Positions 1-13,500 of a stretch of DNA of 64,000 bases are shown here, one piece after another. A model generated the notes under the pieces. It was not told the DNA's origin, did no database searches, and saw only the letters and a list, made by a program, of their open reading frames with translations. How positions within the stretch are numbered: position 1 is the first letter of the stretch; each line of letters opens with the position of its first letter. The position numbers and the translations under genes are program-made. This stretch comes from Motacilla alba alba (Eukaryota; Chordata; Aves; Passeriformes; Motacillidae). Location of the stretch: contig NC_052019.1 in assembly GCF_015832195.1 (NCBI RefSeq), positions 48,983,016 to 49,047,015 of the forward strand, written 5' to 3'.

Positions 1-176
1 AACAGGTTGCCTGGGGAAGCTGTGGATGCTTTTTCCCCTGGAAGTGTTCAAGACCAGACTGGATGAGCTCTGAGCAAACTGGTCTAGTGGAGGATTTCCC
101 AGCCAACAGCAGGGAGATTGGACCTAGATGATCTTTAAGATCCCTTCCAACCCAAACCATTCTGTGATTCTATGAC
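1..176 (+). repeat. CR1 LINE 3' end
   Basis: Typical avian CR1 3' end: GTGTTCAAGACCAGACTGGA, TGGTCTAGTGGAGG and GATGATCTTTAAGATCCC, ending in CATTCTGTGATTCTATGA. It is truncated by the window edge and in + orientation. Confidence 0.9.
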
Positions 177-3100
177 AATACACAACAGACAAACGTAATA
201 TAAACACCTGCAGGTTCTGCTTTATAACCTTGAAGCAAGGAGTTACCATGTGCAGGTTTCCTCAGGACACCTCTTTGGCAATTGCTCCCAGGTAGAGCCT
301 ATAGAGCATTGGTTGGGTTTTGAGTGGGAATATATCACATCCTCATCAGCAAAATGGTGAGAACACCAGCTGCTGGCTGTTATGCCTACAGTTTGACACA
401 GCACCGAAATACCTGCAGAGTTTGTAGTCCAAATTTCCCTTGCCCATTACCTCTCATTCAAACTTCAGTGGACATAAGTTTATTTCTTTGTCTTAGCTGC
501 AACTCCTCACCCACTGACTGCTGTGGTTGTGCCTTCCATTAATCCTTCCCTCTCTAGGCTGAACAAATGCAATTTTTGCAATCCTTCCTTGAGAGGTCAT
601 TTTTCTCTAGACTCCTCATGATTTTTATGGTTCTCTGCTAACTCCCCACCTCCAGGAATCCACATCCTTTTTCATACACTTCTGAAGCTGGACCATGTGC
701 TTCATCTGAATGAAAGGATTTTAGCCATGTGGCTTTGTCTATCTAGTGCAATGTCAAGTGAGAGAAATGTCAAACAGGCCATTCCACTTCTTATCTGCAA
801 CAAGAGTGTCTTTTCCATAAAAATATTTTCTTTTCAAAGTTAGGTATTGATGCCAAACCAGATAGCACTTAAATTCAGTAATTGATGTAATGAATATAAG
901 CAATATATATTTTGAACCATCTATTAATGTTTTTAAATGTTTTTGCTTTGGCATTCAGTTTTGTATTATCTGTTTCATGTGGTGTTTTAAACTTTGTGGT
1001 TTGTAACCTGTGGTATCCTGTAGGGTATAAATGGAAGTACTGATATAATAACATGCAATCATTCCCCTCTTTTTTATATCTTGATTATAGCAATAACAGG
1101 CACCTAATTAACACAAGGTCAGAACCTGTCTATCTTTCCAGTGTAAAGGTAAAAAGAATGAGAGAGAGAGAAAAGGTTATGAGAACTCCAAGCTCAGATC
1201 TTAGAGACTGAAGCCTACAAAAGCTGCAGTCTGAGGACAACTGTGGCCATAAGTCAGTCCTGTCTAAATTCAAGGACTCCTTCTGAATTTAAAAGAAGAA
1301 ATTAAGCTTGATTCATCCATTTCAAAATATGAAGACCAATGCTTTCATTTTAGAACAAATATATCATTTAAATCCAACCTAGGAAAGACAATAAATGGAA
1401 ATTCTGTGAACCTGAGAAAAAAACCCAAACAAGCCACAACAGTTTCTCTCTTTTCACTTTGGTCTTGTGTTGCATGTTCTTGGATCTCTTCTTAATTCCT
1501 TTGTATTTTTCCCTGTGACCTTGTCTTACTGTCTCTAGACCTTTCTGCCCTTCTCTTCCTCTCTTGTTATGTTTCTCTCCTCTTCTTCCTCTCTTGTTAT
1601 GTTTCTCCCAGTCTGGATTTCTTTTTGCCTTATTATCTGCTTTAAAACATGGTGGGTTTGGGGTTTTTTTTTATTTTTGGATCTTACCACCACCAGCATC
1701 CCCCCTTTACTCAGCACATTGTTGTGTCTGAGAGCCTTTTAGCTCCATGTGTGTTCTCTAGACACACGAGTGCTGGATCACAGGTCACCCATGCTCCTTT
1801 AGCTGGGTTTATTGCCAGCAAACACAGCAAATGGCAGTGGTTTCTGTGTGCAAACAGTGGCTGAGTAGATTTTGGCTACTCCTATGTCAGAGTACATCCA
1901 TGTGTTCTCATATCAAAGGGATCATTACATTCAAATTTGCTAAAAAAGCAGGCAATTGTAACTTTACTTAATTGTCCATCATCTGAGCCTGCAACCAACC
2001 TGACATGAGCAGAAAAATGAAGATTTCTGTCCCTCTCTTTGTCTATCAGCCATCTCTCATGGTGAAAATTATTTTCTCTATAATTTTTTTAATCTCTTGC
2101 TTTTATCCCCCATAGGATTCTCCTTAGTTACAATTTAACATTGCAAATAAGAGCATAATAAGCCGCCAGTTCTATCATATCTTTTAATCAAACAGTTCCC
2201 CCCACAATCCTGTCAAGTTTTAAACACTTTTGCACGATGTTTTCAACTTACTTTTAAAGTATAGTTAATTATTCACCATTTTAAGAAAACAATTAATTCA
2301 CAAAGCTCTATTGTACTCTGTTAATTGAATTTATCTTAGTTTATCTCTAACCTGTGATAAAATCAACAAATAGTGAGTCATAATGAAACCGTGACTTATA
2401 TTCACTTTGTTTTTTAGTTTTGAGGAAACCTTGGCCTATCAAGACGGTTATTAGCTGGAACACCTTTAAAGGATGAATAATCTAAATATTGCAATGAGCT
2501 TCCCACAAAGTCATGCTGAGTTAGAGGAAGAGTTTTGGGAAGATTGAGTTTGGGAACAAGCTGATTGGCCAGCTATTACATTTAGCTGGCATTACAGACA
2601 TGGTAGCTACTGAGATATGTTAAAACAAAACCATATGAAATGTAGGCACTGTTGAAAAAACATTCTGTTCTAGTGCTGTGGCCTTGTGGTGTGGGGGATT
2701 ACAGGAGCTTTGTCAGCAGCACATAATGAGAATGGAGTGATGGAAAAATGCTTGCTGTTTAGGGAAACAACATTGCCTTTAGGTCTCCCTGGATAAGATT
2801 TGTTTTCCAAGTTTTTCAAATGTGGGCTATGAAGCCTCACTCTGACGGGGTAACCACATGGCAAGAAAACCTGTATGTTAAATGCAGTGTGCACGAGTCT
2901 GTGCATGGTGTGACTGCATCCCCATGTTCTGGGGAGTACAGCTGGGGCAGCAGCAGACCCATAGGGGACTCATTTAATTTTATATAGGATATGCCCATAT
3001 CAAACTGGGCCAGCATGTGCTATGACAAGGCATTATGAAGGCAACAGCATACCTAGAAAAGATGCCCAAGAAAGTGGGGCTCACTGGGAAGGGGCTGAGA

Positions 3101-4479
3101 CCTGTTAGAAACATGCAAGTGCCACGAGGGCTGATAACACACTGCTTGGAGGGGAGTTGAAAGGGCTCATCTGGTTAGACCTTAATACATTTCTGCAGAG
3201 CCCCTGCAGTTGTATTATGATGTTTGGGGGGTTTTTTTCCAGGTTAGATCTGTGGCTCTTGCAGGCTTCGGGTGGTGCTCATGAAATTTTAATCAGAGTG
3301 CAGTACAACGAGCAAAGGGAACAAAACTGACTGTTCTGCCCTGTAGCCAGAAAAAGAGAGAATGCCAGCAGATATTACCATGAATGGAGTCACACAAGAA
3401 TACTGACATGCTGTCCTGACTCAGTTTAGCATGTCCGTATTACAGCATGCTAATGCAGCCTGACAGGATGTCTCGCTTCAAACCTGACAGCACATGGGGA
3501 TTAGCCTGTGCCATTTTCCTCTCCCATTCAGCTACAGAGTTGATCTATTCCTCGACAAATGTACCTATACTTGTCTCACAGCAGTCTGAAATGGTTGAGA
3601 AATGCCTGTTTCTGTGTCAGTGCAACTTTTTCACTCCTTTCAACACCCCCTAACTTCTTTTAGTAGAAAAATATGAACACTGCAGCAATAAGACTGAAAA
3701 TCTTGTTTGAAGCCAAAACACTTTTTGAGTATGATGTTACAACCTTGCAGCACAGTAAGAAGAGACAGAGACAGACATTATTTTGCTTTTTGTTTGCTGA
3801 AGTTTCTTTTTTGGGTTATTTCTTTGTTTTGTAATATTTAAGAGCCACCTTCTAATGACCTTTAAGACTGACATCATTCATGGCAGTAAAACCTCAATAG
3901 CTGGAGCACTGCATTGAAGGCAATAGGGAAAGTCAGTCTTTCAATGTGGTGCTTATCGAACCATGTTCTGGGAATTCTTCTCTTCTCACATTTAGGGACC
4001 AGGGTGATGCTGAAAAGCCCTCCTGAAGTGCTTGTACTGGCCAGTGAGCTAGTACAATTTTGTTACTTCAAGGCAGGAGAAGGGCTGCTTACTCCTGTGG
4101 CCAGTTATTTTAGTTAATCCTCCACCCTGAAGACTCAGAGCAGCTGTGGTTGTATTCAATGAGAGGAGGAGATAGCAAAAAACACTTTAATTGTCTCTAT
4201 TTCCCCCCTCCCAATTAGTCTGGGAAAAGAGCATGCAGTCCAAGGTGGAAGGCAGCAGCAGATGCTTCCCATTACAGCAGTCAGGGCAAAATGAAGAGAT
4301 TTAGTCTATAGCTTGAAAATGTTGGTAGCAGAGTTATATGATTTGGTTGCTTCTGCTGATAAGCTTTTGAACTTGATTTTCCAGGAAGGTCCGTGCTGCT
4401 CACTGCTATTATGACTATGTAGTGCTAAACAGATCTGGAAGGTACAGAAGTGATATGATTCTTTCTGTGTTTCTTTCAG
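177..4479 (+). other. Probable EMCN intron, no exon supported
   Basis: About 4.3 kb of AT-rich sequence. I see no signal-peptide exon and no open frame with family resemblance. It should be the intron between an upstream EMCN exon outside the window and exon a. There is a purine/pyrimidine-rich stretch at about 1530-1610 with a repeated CTCTTGTTATGTTTCTC motif. Confidence 0.5.
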
Positions 4480-4539
4480 AAGATGGCATTCCAACCACTA
4501 CTGTCAATACAACTGCTTCTGCAGTAACATCAAAAGCTG
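4480..4539 (+). CDS. EMCN: EMCN ectodomain exon a
   Basis: A 60-bp phase 1-1 exon after a TTTCTTTCAG acceptor and before GTAAGA. It encodes a Thr-rich stretch (EDGIPTTTVNTTASAVTSKA) with one NTT sequon. Called by splice sites, frame and mucin composition; similarity to mammalian endomucin in this part is expected to be low. Confidence 0.75.
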
Positions 4540-7500
4540 GTAAGACTTCCAATTTGCTGTTATCTGGTGTTCTGAAGATCCTGTTGTCTTTCTAGCTTTC
4601 AGCTTTTCCAGCTTCTGGGAGAAACCAGGTGAAATATTTCATCCAGGGTGATCATAGAGCAATGTATTTCCCCAAATCTCTTATGAAACTCTTGCAAAGA
4701 AAGGATTGAATTATCTTAGTATGGAGACACTTAGTTTGAGCAGGCTGCACTTTTTGTTTCAGGTAAAAAAGGTTCTCTGAGTTCCTGTGCTCTCAAGGAG
4801 TGGTTCAAGTGAGATCAGAGATTCATAAATTACCAAAGACTCCCAGTTCAAGAGGACTTAGCAGAGAAAAGACATGCTTCAGATGTTAAAAGTCTGTGAT
4901 TCTGGTCTACATCTTCGACTGTCACATTCAGTTCTCTTTATTGTGCAGCTCTGTTATGTATGAAAAATCAATATTTACCATATTTCAATCATGTGAACTC
5001 CTTTATTAGTCTGAATATTCAAGACTGCTGCATTTATTAAGTTATACATATGAGAGAAGAAAACATGGACAGTGTTCTATTTTTTGATAACTGGGGATAC
5101 TAATGAGTCTGCTGTGGAGCTGAAAGTGCTGAGATCATGAAGTATTCACTTGAAGTGCTAGTAATGGAGGTGGATAAGATGCAACCAGGTGAAATATGTG
5201 TATATTATGTTTGTTACAGCAAAGGTTTTGACCTATTCAAATTGTGTTGCAAGAGTTTTGAGAACTCTTGTATGCAGTTCTCAAAAATCCTGATGTTTAT
5301 GTCTGTTTAAAAGACACTTCATAGATGTACCTCATAGTGAGTTAACTCTTTGAATGCTTCACTGAAATTTTTCTTGCAGCTTTTTTTCATGGAACGGAAA
5401 GCAGTGTTGGTATATATGCCACTATGAGAAAAGCATTAGAAACCCAGTATGAGATTAAAACAATTTGTGAGTGTGGAACAAGGAGGCCCATTCCTTGCTA
5501 TTCTAGGTCAACAGCCAGAAAACTGAGAGCAAAGAAAAAAAGTATAAGTTATATTTCAAAAGTTCCAGTGGGAACATTGAATTTAGAAGTACTTAAGTCT
5601 TATGAGAAACAATTAGATGGGGTGCAATGATTTATTCCTATTCTTTCACATATGTCATCCATTAAAAATGCTAGAAGAGGTAGTATGTAGGTAGAGATAG
5701 TAGTCAGGCATTTAGCTGAGTCTATTTAGCTGACAGTAGCACTTCCTGTTTGCATTAGATCACAGAATTGAAAGCTGAACTCATAAATTGGTTTGTTATA
5801 GGGTTTTTTAGTCCAGATTCCCTGACTGTAATTTGGTAAACCCATTCCTTCGAGCAAGTGCTGGGGGTACATGGGACCTGCAGTAGGCCATCCATGCACA
5901 GCAAGACAAGGTGATTTAAACCTTGCTATTGCTTTAGTGATATTTGGGCAACTCTGCTCCCATCTCTCCATAGCAGCAGTGGCTGGGAAGAGATCCCTGC
6001 TGCCTGCAGGAGCCCCCCTCCCCTTAGCCTACAAGTCTCACTCCTCTTGAGGAGAGAACCAGGAGTTACCTTACAAAGGGCACTGAGTTCACCCCAAGGA
6101 ATATCATTTATTAGAAAATACTATTCATATCATCCACAATGTCCTAAGCTCTACCATACTCCAAAGAGGACGACCTGCTGGGTGCTCCTTTTTCCCCAGA
6201 AATCTGGGTGCAGAGGAAGAAGGTCTGGGAAAGCTGGCCAATGAAGAAGACTCGAACATGTCTCAAAGTGGGCAAACACAGGGAAAAATTGCCAAAAGAC
6301 TAGTGGAGTTTGTTCCCCTTCAGCTCTTTTACCTGTAATCTACAAGCTGTGCTCCCGTGTGCCACTCACAGTTTTTTATGGAGATTTTACATCCCTCCTG
6401 CTAAGCAGGTGTGCAGAAAAGTGCTGCTCAGAGGGGTAGTCCAGCAGCACACTGAACCCATCCATCCCCTCCAGGCTCTGTTCCCCTCACTTCTTCCCTT
6501 GGAAGTCAAGCCAAGCACCCCTGCATAACCCCCAAAGATCATGTGCCTCTCATTTAGAGGCTGGCTAGAAAGTACAATTGCTCCCTTTCAGTAGGCAATT
6601 TCAGGTTGTTCACAGGCCAAACCTCCCCTCTGAAACCAACCACATGTACTTTGAATCCTCTTTCAAAATGTGTGGGTAATAAAGCTCTGTGAGGGCCAGC
6701 CTTTAAACAGAAATTCACTGCCTTGGTAAGAGAACACAGCTAGAGCAACGTGATGTTTATTTAGGCATGATAAAATAAATCCATAATGATGTGAATGCCT
6801 TTCTTGCAGAAGGAGAATCTGTGACTACAACAACTTCACAAACAGCAACATTGGCAGCGTCAGTGCTAACAACAGCTACAGTCGGAGCTACAAATGAAAC
6901 CATCACAAGCAGTAAGTGAAAATCTCTGAGTTAATTGATGCTGTCCTAGCGGTCATTGAGCAAATTAGGCAGCAGTGCTCCTTGGCTTGGGAATTTGTTT
7001 CACAGGGAGTGTACTCTTTGGTGAAACCTTACATGTGTGTGATGTGTCCCTTCTGGTCAGGCTTAAAAGCAGCTCCGAGCTGCCCCTTCCAACTGCATTG
7101 TCACTCACTTGTCTGCCGTGGGATGACCCACCTATGGGACAGGGAGTGGCTTTCCCTGCAGTCAATGGGGCCCTGCCCGTGTTGATCTTGAATTTCAGTT
7201 AAATATCCTTTTGATAATTTAAAATTAGTCTTCAAGCAGGGCAGTAGGTGTGTTTTATGAGTGTTTACAATATCAAGGAAATAAATTGAATGTCTTTCCT
7301 GTGTTAGGCCCCACGTCTTCTTCACTTAATGTGACATCGCAAACAACACAAGGCACAGCAGAAAAACCATCAGCTGTGACTTCAGCAGAAAGTACAAGCC
7401 TCAGCACAGCAAACAGTAAGTGATGATTTCTGAGTCACTCTATGCTACATTTCTGTAAAACTCTGCAAAACAGTAAAAGGAGGTCAAAAAAAGTAGTTTG

Positions 7501-10500
7501 ATGGTTTAGGAAAGCAGACCTAGTCATCCTACCATATTGTGTATCTGGGAGAGATGTATTTGGAAGGGTTTTCACTTTTTTTACTTTCTTCTTTGTTAGT
7601 TTTTTTTTTTTTTTAATAAGTGGCAATAAAAAAATATTTTATGTGATCAGAATGGTATCAGAACAACATCCCTTTGTTTCTTATTTTTATATGTGTTACA
7701 ACACTATGCTTATTATGTTTCATATTATTGTGAGCCATAATACTGAAAGAGAGGTGGTACTAATTACTGCATCAATCTAAGGAGATACTTTTATTTCCCA
7801 TAAAACTTCAGAATCACGTGTGTTGGCCTGGAATATCAGATTGGATTTTAGAAAAAAATAATAATAATTAAAAAACCCCACAAAAACAAACAACCCCCCC
7901 CCCAAAAAAAAAAAACAACCCACAACAAAAAAACCACAAAACCCCCAAACAAAACCCCAACTAAACAAAAAATCAAACCCACATACCCACATATCCAGCT
8001 AGTAGCTGGGTTAATTTTAAATAGTATAATAACATCCCAAAGGAATTCAGTAAACTTAAGATGAAATTCAGTCTCACTTGTCTATAATATGCACTGTAAA
8101 TGTTTGCTCCAGTCTTCTGATGAACCAGAGCTTTGGAACACTCCATTTTTTATTTTTTAATTACTAAAAAAATAAAATGCACCAGATATTTACCTCAGCA
8201 GTCAGTGGTACACCAATGTGCTCTGAATTGATGTTTACAGCATACTGAACTATTACAAATTATTAGAATGTGATTTCTCTTCCCTTGGTTTATTTGTCTG
8301 AAAAGGTACTCCTGTGAAACACTCGGCATGCTTTTTTTGTGCAAATTGTCCTTTAAAGGCACCCCTCATGGACCCAAGCCTGCCAAGCTTCCTGGAGAAC
8401 TATTCCCCTTTCACTTCATGGTTTCATTTTCTAATGATGCAGCTTTCCTGCTGTGTGTTGTGTAAGGAGTGGTCTGATTGTCAGCCCAAAATCTTTGGGG
8501 TTTTGGCTTGGCTTTTAAATGCCACTGTCAATGAGTCACAGCACACACACCGCCTGGCCAATGCAGGAGCTGCTCAAAGTGATACCAAAGGCCACAAAAA
8601 CATCTCTTAAAACTTGCGATTGTGGCACTGCAGGCCTGTCAGAAGCCCACAGCATGGCACGTTGCATTATGGATGTAATTCCTGCTCCTTTCAATTTGGC
8701 CGAGGTTCCTGGCTTGTGGCTACCAGAGCAGCACAGCCACCTGGAACTAAACCTTGGTGACAGGTACAGCTCCCAGCAGGGGAAGGAAAGCTAATGAGGA
8801 AAGGCGTGCCTGCCAGTGCAGCTTAGCTCCAGCCACTGCTCTGTGCTGAAAAACTGCTGCTGGAGGTGTGATGGGTTGGGCAGGAAGCTTTTTTGCTTCC
8901 TTTCCATTCCTCTTGCATTCTCTTCTCACCAGGTGGAGTTCAGTCCCTAGCTGCTTGTGTTGTGGTTTGGTTTTAAAACTCATCATTTTAGCTAAGCCCT
9001 CCTCTCCCCCCAGACTTGTGGTAAAAAAATGCTTGGTAAATTAACTTTAAAATAGGGCTTTTCTGCCTTTCAGTCCCCTTTGTAAGAAAGAAAACTGGCA
9101 CAGCATGTCCAGGACATTGGAAATACCCTGCATTCAAAAATTGTATCATCTTTTAATGCAGAAGTAGTACTTGGAAATATCTGTATGTGAAAACCAATTT
9201 TAGTAGGTTTTTTAAGATAAAATTGTGATCTACATTTCAAGAAAATCATAGCCTTGGCTTCAGCAGAAAGGAGTGGGAGGGGGCACAGGGTGTGGCACCG
9301 GGGCTCTGTGTGTGTGACCAGCCTTGCAGAAAACCGTCAGACCCCCTGGCCACCACCTGGCTGCTGGCTACAGCCGCCCCGCTTTCGCAGCACAGGCACA
9401 GCAGGGTGGCCCTGGCTCCGTTCCCTGCATCCTCCCAGCCCCTGGCGCACCCCGGCAGCAGCACCGGGCTGTGAGAGCAGCTCCCTGAAGCCAGCGCAGG
9501 CACAGCAACACTCCTGCTCTCAGAATGGGCAGGAGGGAAAAGCTGGCTGCTGTCTCTTTTGCTTTTTCACTAGCACTCGTTTCTCCCCATTTCTGCACTG
9601 GCTGTGTGAGGCAGAAATTGGTGGTGCCTTTATGACACCTCGAAATTTACTTTTGCTACACCTGATTTTTAATAAAAAGCAGGCACCTTGGTTGTTTTGT
9701 AATGGAAGCCATCCCTTTCTCTGCTTCAATCCCTGCTAAAAGCTCCAGCAAACTATTGCATTCACACAACTGAGATTTGACAGGGCTTCTTGTCACTGCT
9801 GCAATTTCTGTGGCTGCTGTCACCTTTTATTACAGATTCAGGAAAAGCCCCCAGTGCTCCATAGGCTGAAATCATGCGAACATCTTTGTCCTTTATTTTT
9901 TTTTCAAGACTTCAGTGTTGTTTTCCTCTGCAGGCAACAAGTACAATCTCTCCTGCTTGCCTTCCTACCCTGTTTATTGTATTAGAAGCCAACATCAGAC
10001 TGGTCTCCTTCTTATTTATTAATATAAGGTGTCAAATGCAAGAGTTCACATTTAGTCAGTGACCTCGCTTGGGTGGTTCAGGCCCTTAAAAGAAGAATTT
10101 GTATGGTGTCACACCGCAAAAAATTGCATCTGCAATCAGGATTTCATATTCTGGGACACTTGAAATTATCAAATAGAATAAGAAATGAAATGCAACAATT
10201 TCTGTTCTTCCTCCCTTGGATATAGAGCAAGCATCTTATGTAAGATCAGTATTCAAGGTGTTACATGACAAATAAGAGTGGATTTTTGACTATAGTGTTG
10301 CTGAGTTATGCCACTCTCCTGGATGATGGTACATTATGGTGCAGTGGTATATTAAATATTAAAAAGTGACAAAGGGTAACAGTGGAGGATTTTTTTTTTT
10401 AAATCAAACTACTGGTAATTAAAAAGTAAGTTTTTCCTCAGGAACACTACCAGAAAAGCATTCTTGTAACAGGTATTGCTCAATTTTCCTCAGTTTGTTA

Positions 10501-13500
10501 GCACATGCTATAGGTGAAACACTGGCTGCTGAGATGTTTTATGCAGAGAGAAGTTTTAAAATATGTATTTTGAAATACTTTGGGGTTTTTCTTACCAGAA
10601 AACATAAAGCTGCAGACAGCACTTGCAATCAACTATGGATGTATACTTTAAAACTGGGATCTGTTTTGTTACCTCCCTAGCCAGTTTTCATTCCTCTGAA
10701 TGGGCAAAAATGTCATTGAGATTGCTACAATGTGATTTTTCAAAGCTTTTGTGCACTCATTCATGCAAATGGCTTTCAGGCTACTGATTATGGGGGCAAG
10801 GCCTGTATGTGTGTTAATGCTAAAAATACGAGCTCAAAGGAAAAGCTTTAGTCTTCTATTTAAAAGAGCTTTTGTGCTGGTATTTTAACATGGTTTAGGT
10901 GGAGTTCATTTTGCCCCTTTGAAGTGTTTCCTTGAGTGATTTATTGGTCAAGGAAGGTTTCAACACGCATAGAGATGTCCATATTCTTCACGGAGCACAG
11001 AATATATGCAGGGTGTTTGTGGGTTACTTGAAGCATCTTAAAATGTCAAAACTAATTAGGTAGCAGCTTACTGTAAAGAAAATTTAAAGTACTGTTGGGA
11101 AATGCCAAAATGTATGTGGATTATACTTAGGTTAAGCAGAAAACCATGCTAAGATCAAGTGAGGATATGTGTCGAATTTCAGCTAGTTAAAGAAAATGAA
11201 GGGTTTTCAAAGCATAGAGAGTAAGGAAATTATTGAAGCTCAAACAGCAGCTTTGAAAGGCAGCTTCAGGTTCCCTGTTGTTGATTATCCCTTTGCCAAA
11301 TATGTGTTAACACACTGTCATTTATCTTATCAAAATATCAGCAGGGAGAGCTGCATCACCACCAGAGAGTTCTGCTGCCGCAGCCATCGTCCGCATTTGG
11401 ACAGCTATTTTACACTCTGCACTGCTTTACCATTTTTATTCTTAATCAGCTGTTAAGAGCAAACCCACGAACCGATGATGCGAGCGCTCCTGCAGCAGCA
11501 GCAGCAGCAGCAGCAGCCGCCCTTCTGCGCTGTGCTGCTTTTCTGCAAGGCCAGGCCTCCCCCTGGCAGCAGGCAGGGATCGGTGCTGCAGCTGGCGGAG
11601 GCGAGGCGTGATGAATTACTGCAGCGATGTGTCAGCGGGGATGGCAGGACTGAGTCACCGCGCCCGCGCTGAGTCCCCCGCCTGTCCCCGCGCGGAGCAC
11701 GGGCACCGCAGCGAGGGCTTGCGCCGTCTCCTGCCGCCGAGACCGAATTAAAGCTGGCATGGATATGAGTTACGGGATTTAGCGAAAAGGCGCATCTTTG
11801 TTAAGTACATGAGCAGTGGCTGGATATGGATGCCCCTGTTCCCCCAGGCTTTTGGTGCAGAAGCTGTCTCATCTGCTCAATGTGTTGGTGGCAGAGCCTG
11901 TGCTGTGCATTGGGCATGAGGCTTGGATGCTGCTTCAAAGCCACAAGTCAGCAGAGAATTGGGTTGCTAGGATTTAATCTTGCAGTGGAATTAAGGGAGC
12001 CTTATCCGCCAGGTTGCGTTTTCCATCTTGTAAGTGGTGAAAACTGGCACACGGATTTTTGCCCTGTAGCACATCAACTTTACCCCTTGACACAGGGAGC
12101 ACTAAGCCTGTTCTGCAGTCTGGCGAAATAAATGCAACAAGCTTTGTGCCAAGCCCTAGGTAAAGGTGTAAGTCATACCTGGTGCTACCTGGGTCACTAG
12201 GAGAATCTCATCTAGGCTAAATTAAAAAAAAGTAAAATAAAATGGAAATGCCATCATCCCCCCTCTCCCAATCCCCTGCCAAGGCATATCCAGCCCGTGT
12301 TCCTGAGAACAATCTGTTCTCACAGCTCCCAAACACAAGAGGAGCACCCAAGGCTGGGTTGCTGCCAGAACTGATAGGATGCGTGGAATGAGTGATCCCC
12401 ATGGGAAAACAGCCCTCTGTGGGGTTACAGGGTAACTGGCTGCCTCCCTCCTCCTCTCTCCCACACACCTGATTGTTTTGCAGTGTTCACAAAGCATATT
12501 TGTGTTTGAGTATCTCTGCACTGTTATTCTGAGTTACTTTTCATTTTCCCATGCAATCCTTTTCTAACCTATGAAAAGGGACCCTTAAGATGGTTGCTAC
12601 TACTGCTACAAGCCTGTGCATCTTATAGGGAGAGGGAGGTACCTCAGTTTGGGTTTTTTGTCCTTTTTAAAAATTGATCTCAGAATAAAATTCAATGTAT
12701 AATATTTGAGTCTGAAGCCACGAGAATAAGAATCAAATGTGGAAAAAGTTTGCTTCTATAGAGTGAATCAAAGCTTCCATAAAGAGAATGTAGGAATTGT
12801 TAACATTATCAGATCCTTGAACTATACTACAGTATAAAATGAGGTAGAGGGGTAGAGGGGCTTTTTACACTCCTCTCTACTGCAGGCAGACCTGTGTATT
12901 GAAGGGGTACAGTGCTGAAGTTCCTGAAGAAAGCTGACATGAAATTCTGCTTCTCCTCACTAGAATCCCAGTGAAAGTTTTAGGCACTTATGTTGTTTTG
13001 CATCATTTTCATGCCTCAGCCTTGAAAGACACCATCCCTGGCTGCCCAGCTTCTCTCAGTTTCCAAAATTATATGAATCCCCCAACTCCAGTGGCTTCGG
13101 CTCACTCTTTCTTATCTTATTGATTTTTGAAGCTTGCCTTTCTAAGGTACTGCACTTACTGAACAAGAGGGGAAGGGAAAGGCCAAGTTAAAGGTGTGTA
13201 GTTGTAGAATAAGGAGCTTTGGGTTCTTTGATTACCAAACTGGTAATCAGTTTCTAGATAAAGTGTGTGATGAAGTATTCATCAAGATTTACATGTTGCA
13301 TGTGTGAGATGCTGCTCGCTGACTGAAACATGTCTTAAAGTTCTTTTAGTTCCAGTGTTTAAAATTCATATGACGAAGGACTGAAAACAGTTTACAGCTC
13401 AGTAGCCTCTCTGATTTATATCAGACAGAAAGTAGAAGGTTACTCTTGGGCATCTCTATGTTTTATTCAGTAGGCACTCTCTTGTCTGTTGTTATTCTGA

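Noticed and set aside
8314..8794. Two overlapping + strand frames as an extra EMCN exon
   Set aside because: No Thr/Ser-rich mucin composition and no phase 1-1 splice borders.
9254..9739. Open frame of 161 codons (+) in a GC-rich intronic segment
   Set aside because: Mixed Pro/Ser/Trp composition in several phases and no exon borders fitting EMCN phase.
11475..11672. Short polyQ-containing open frame as a gene
   Set aside because: Gln run is only the translated CAG repeat, and the rest has no relative; kept as a CpG-patch finding instead.
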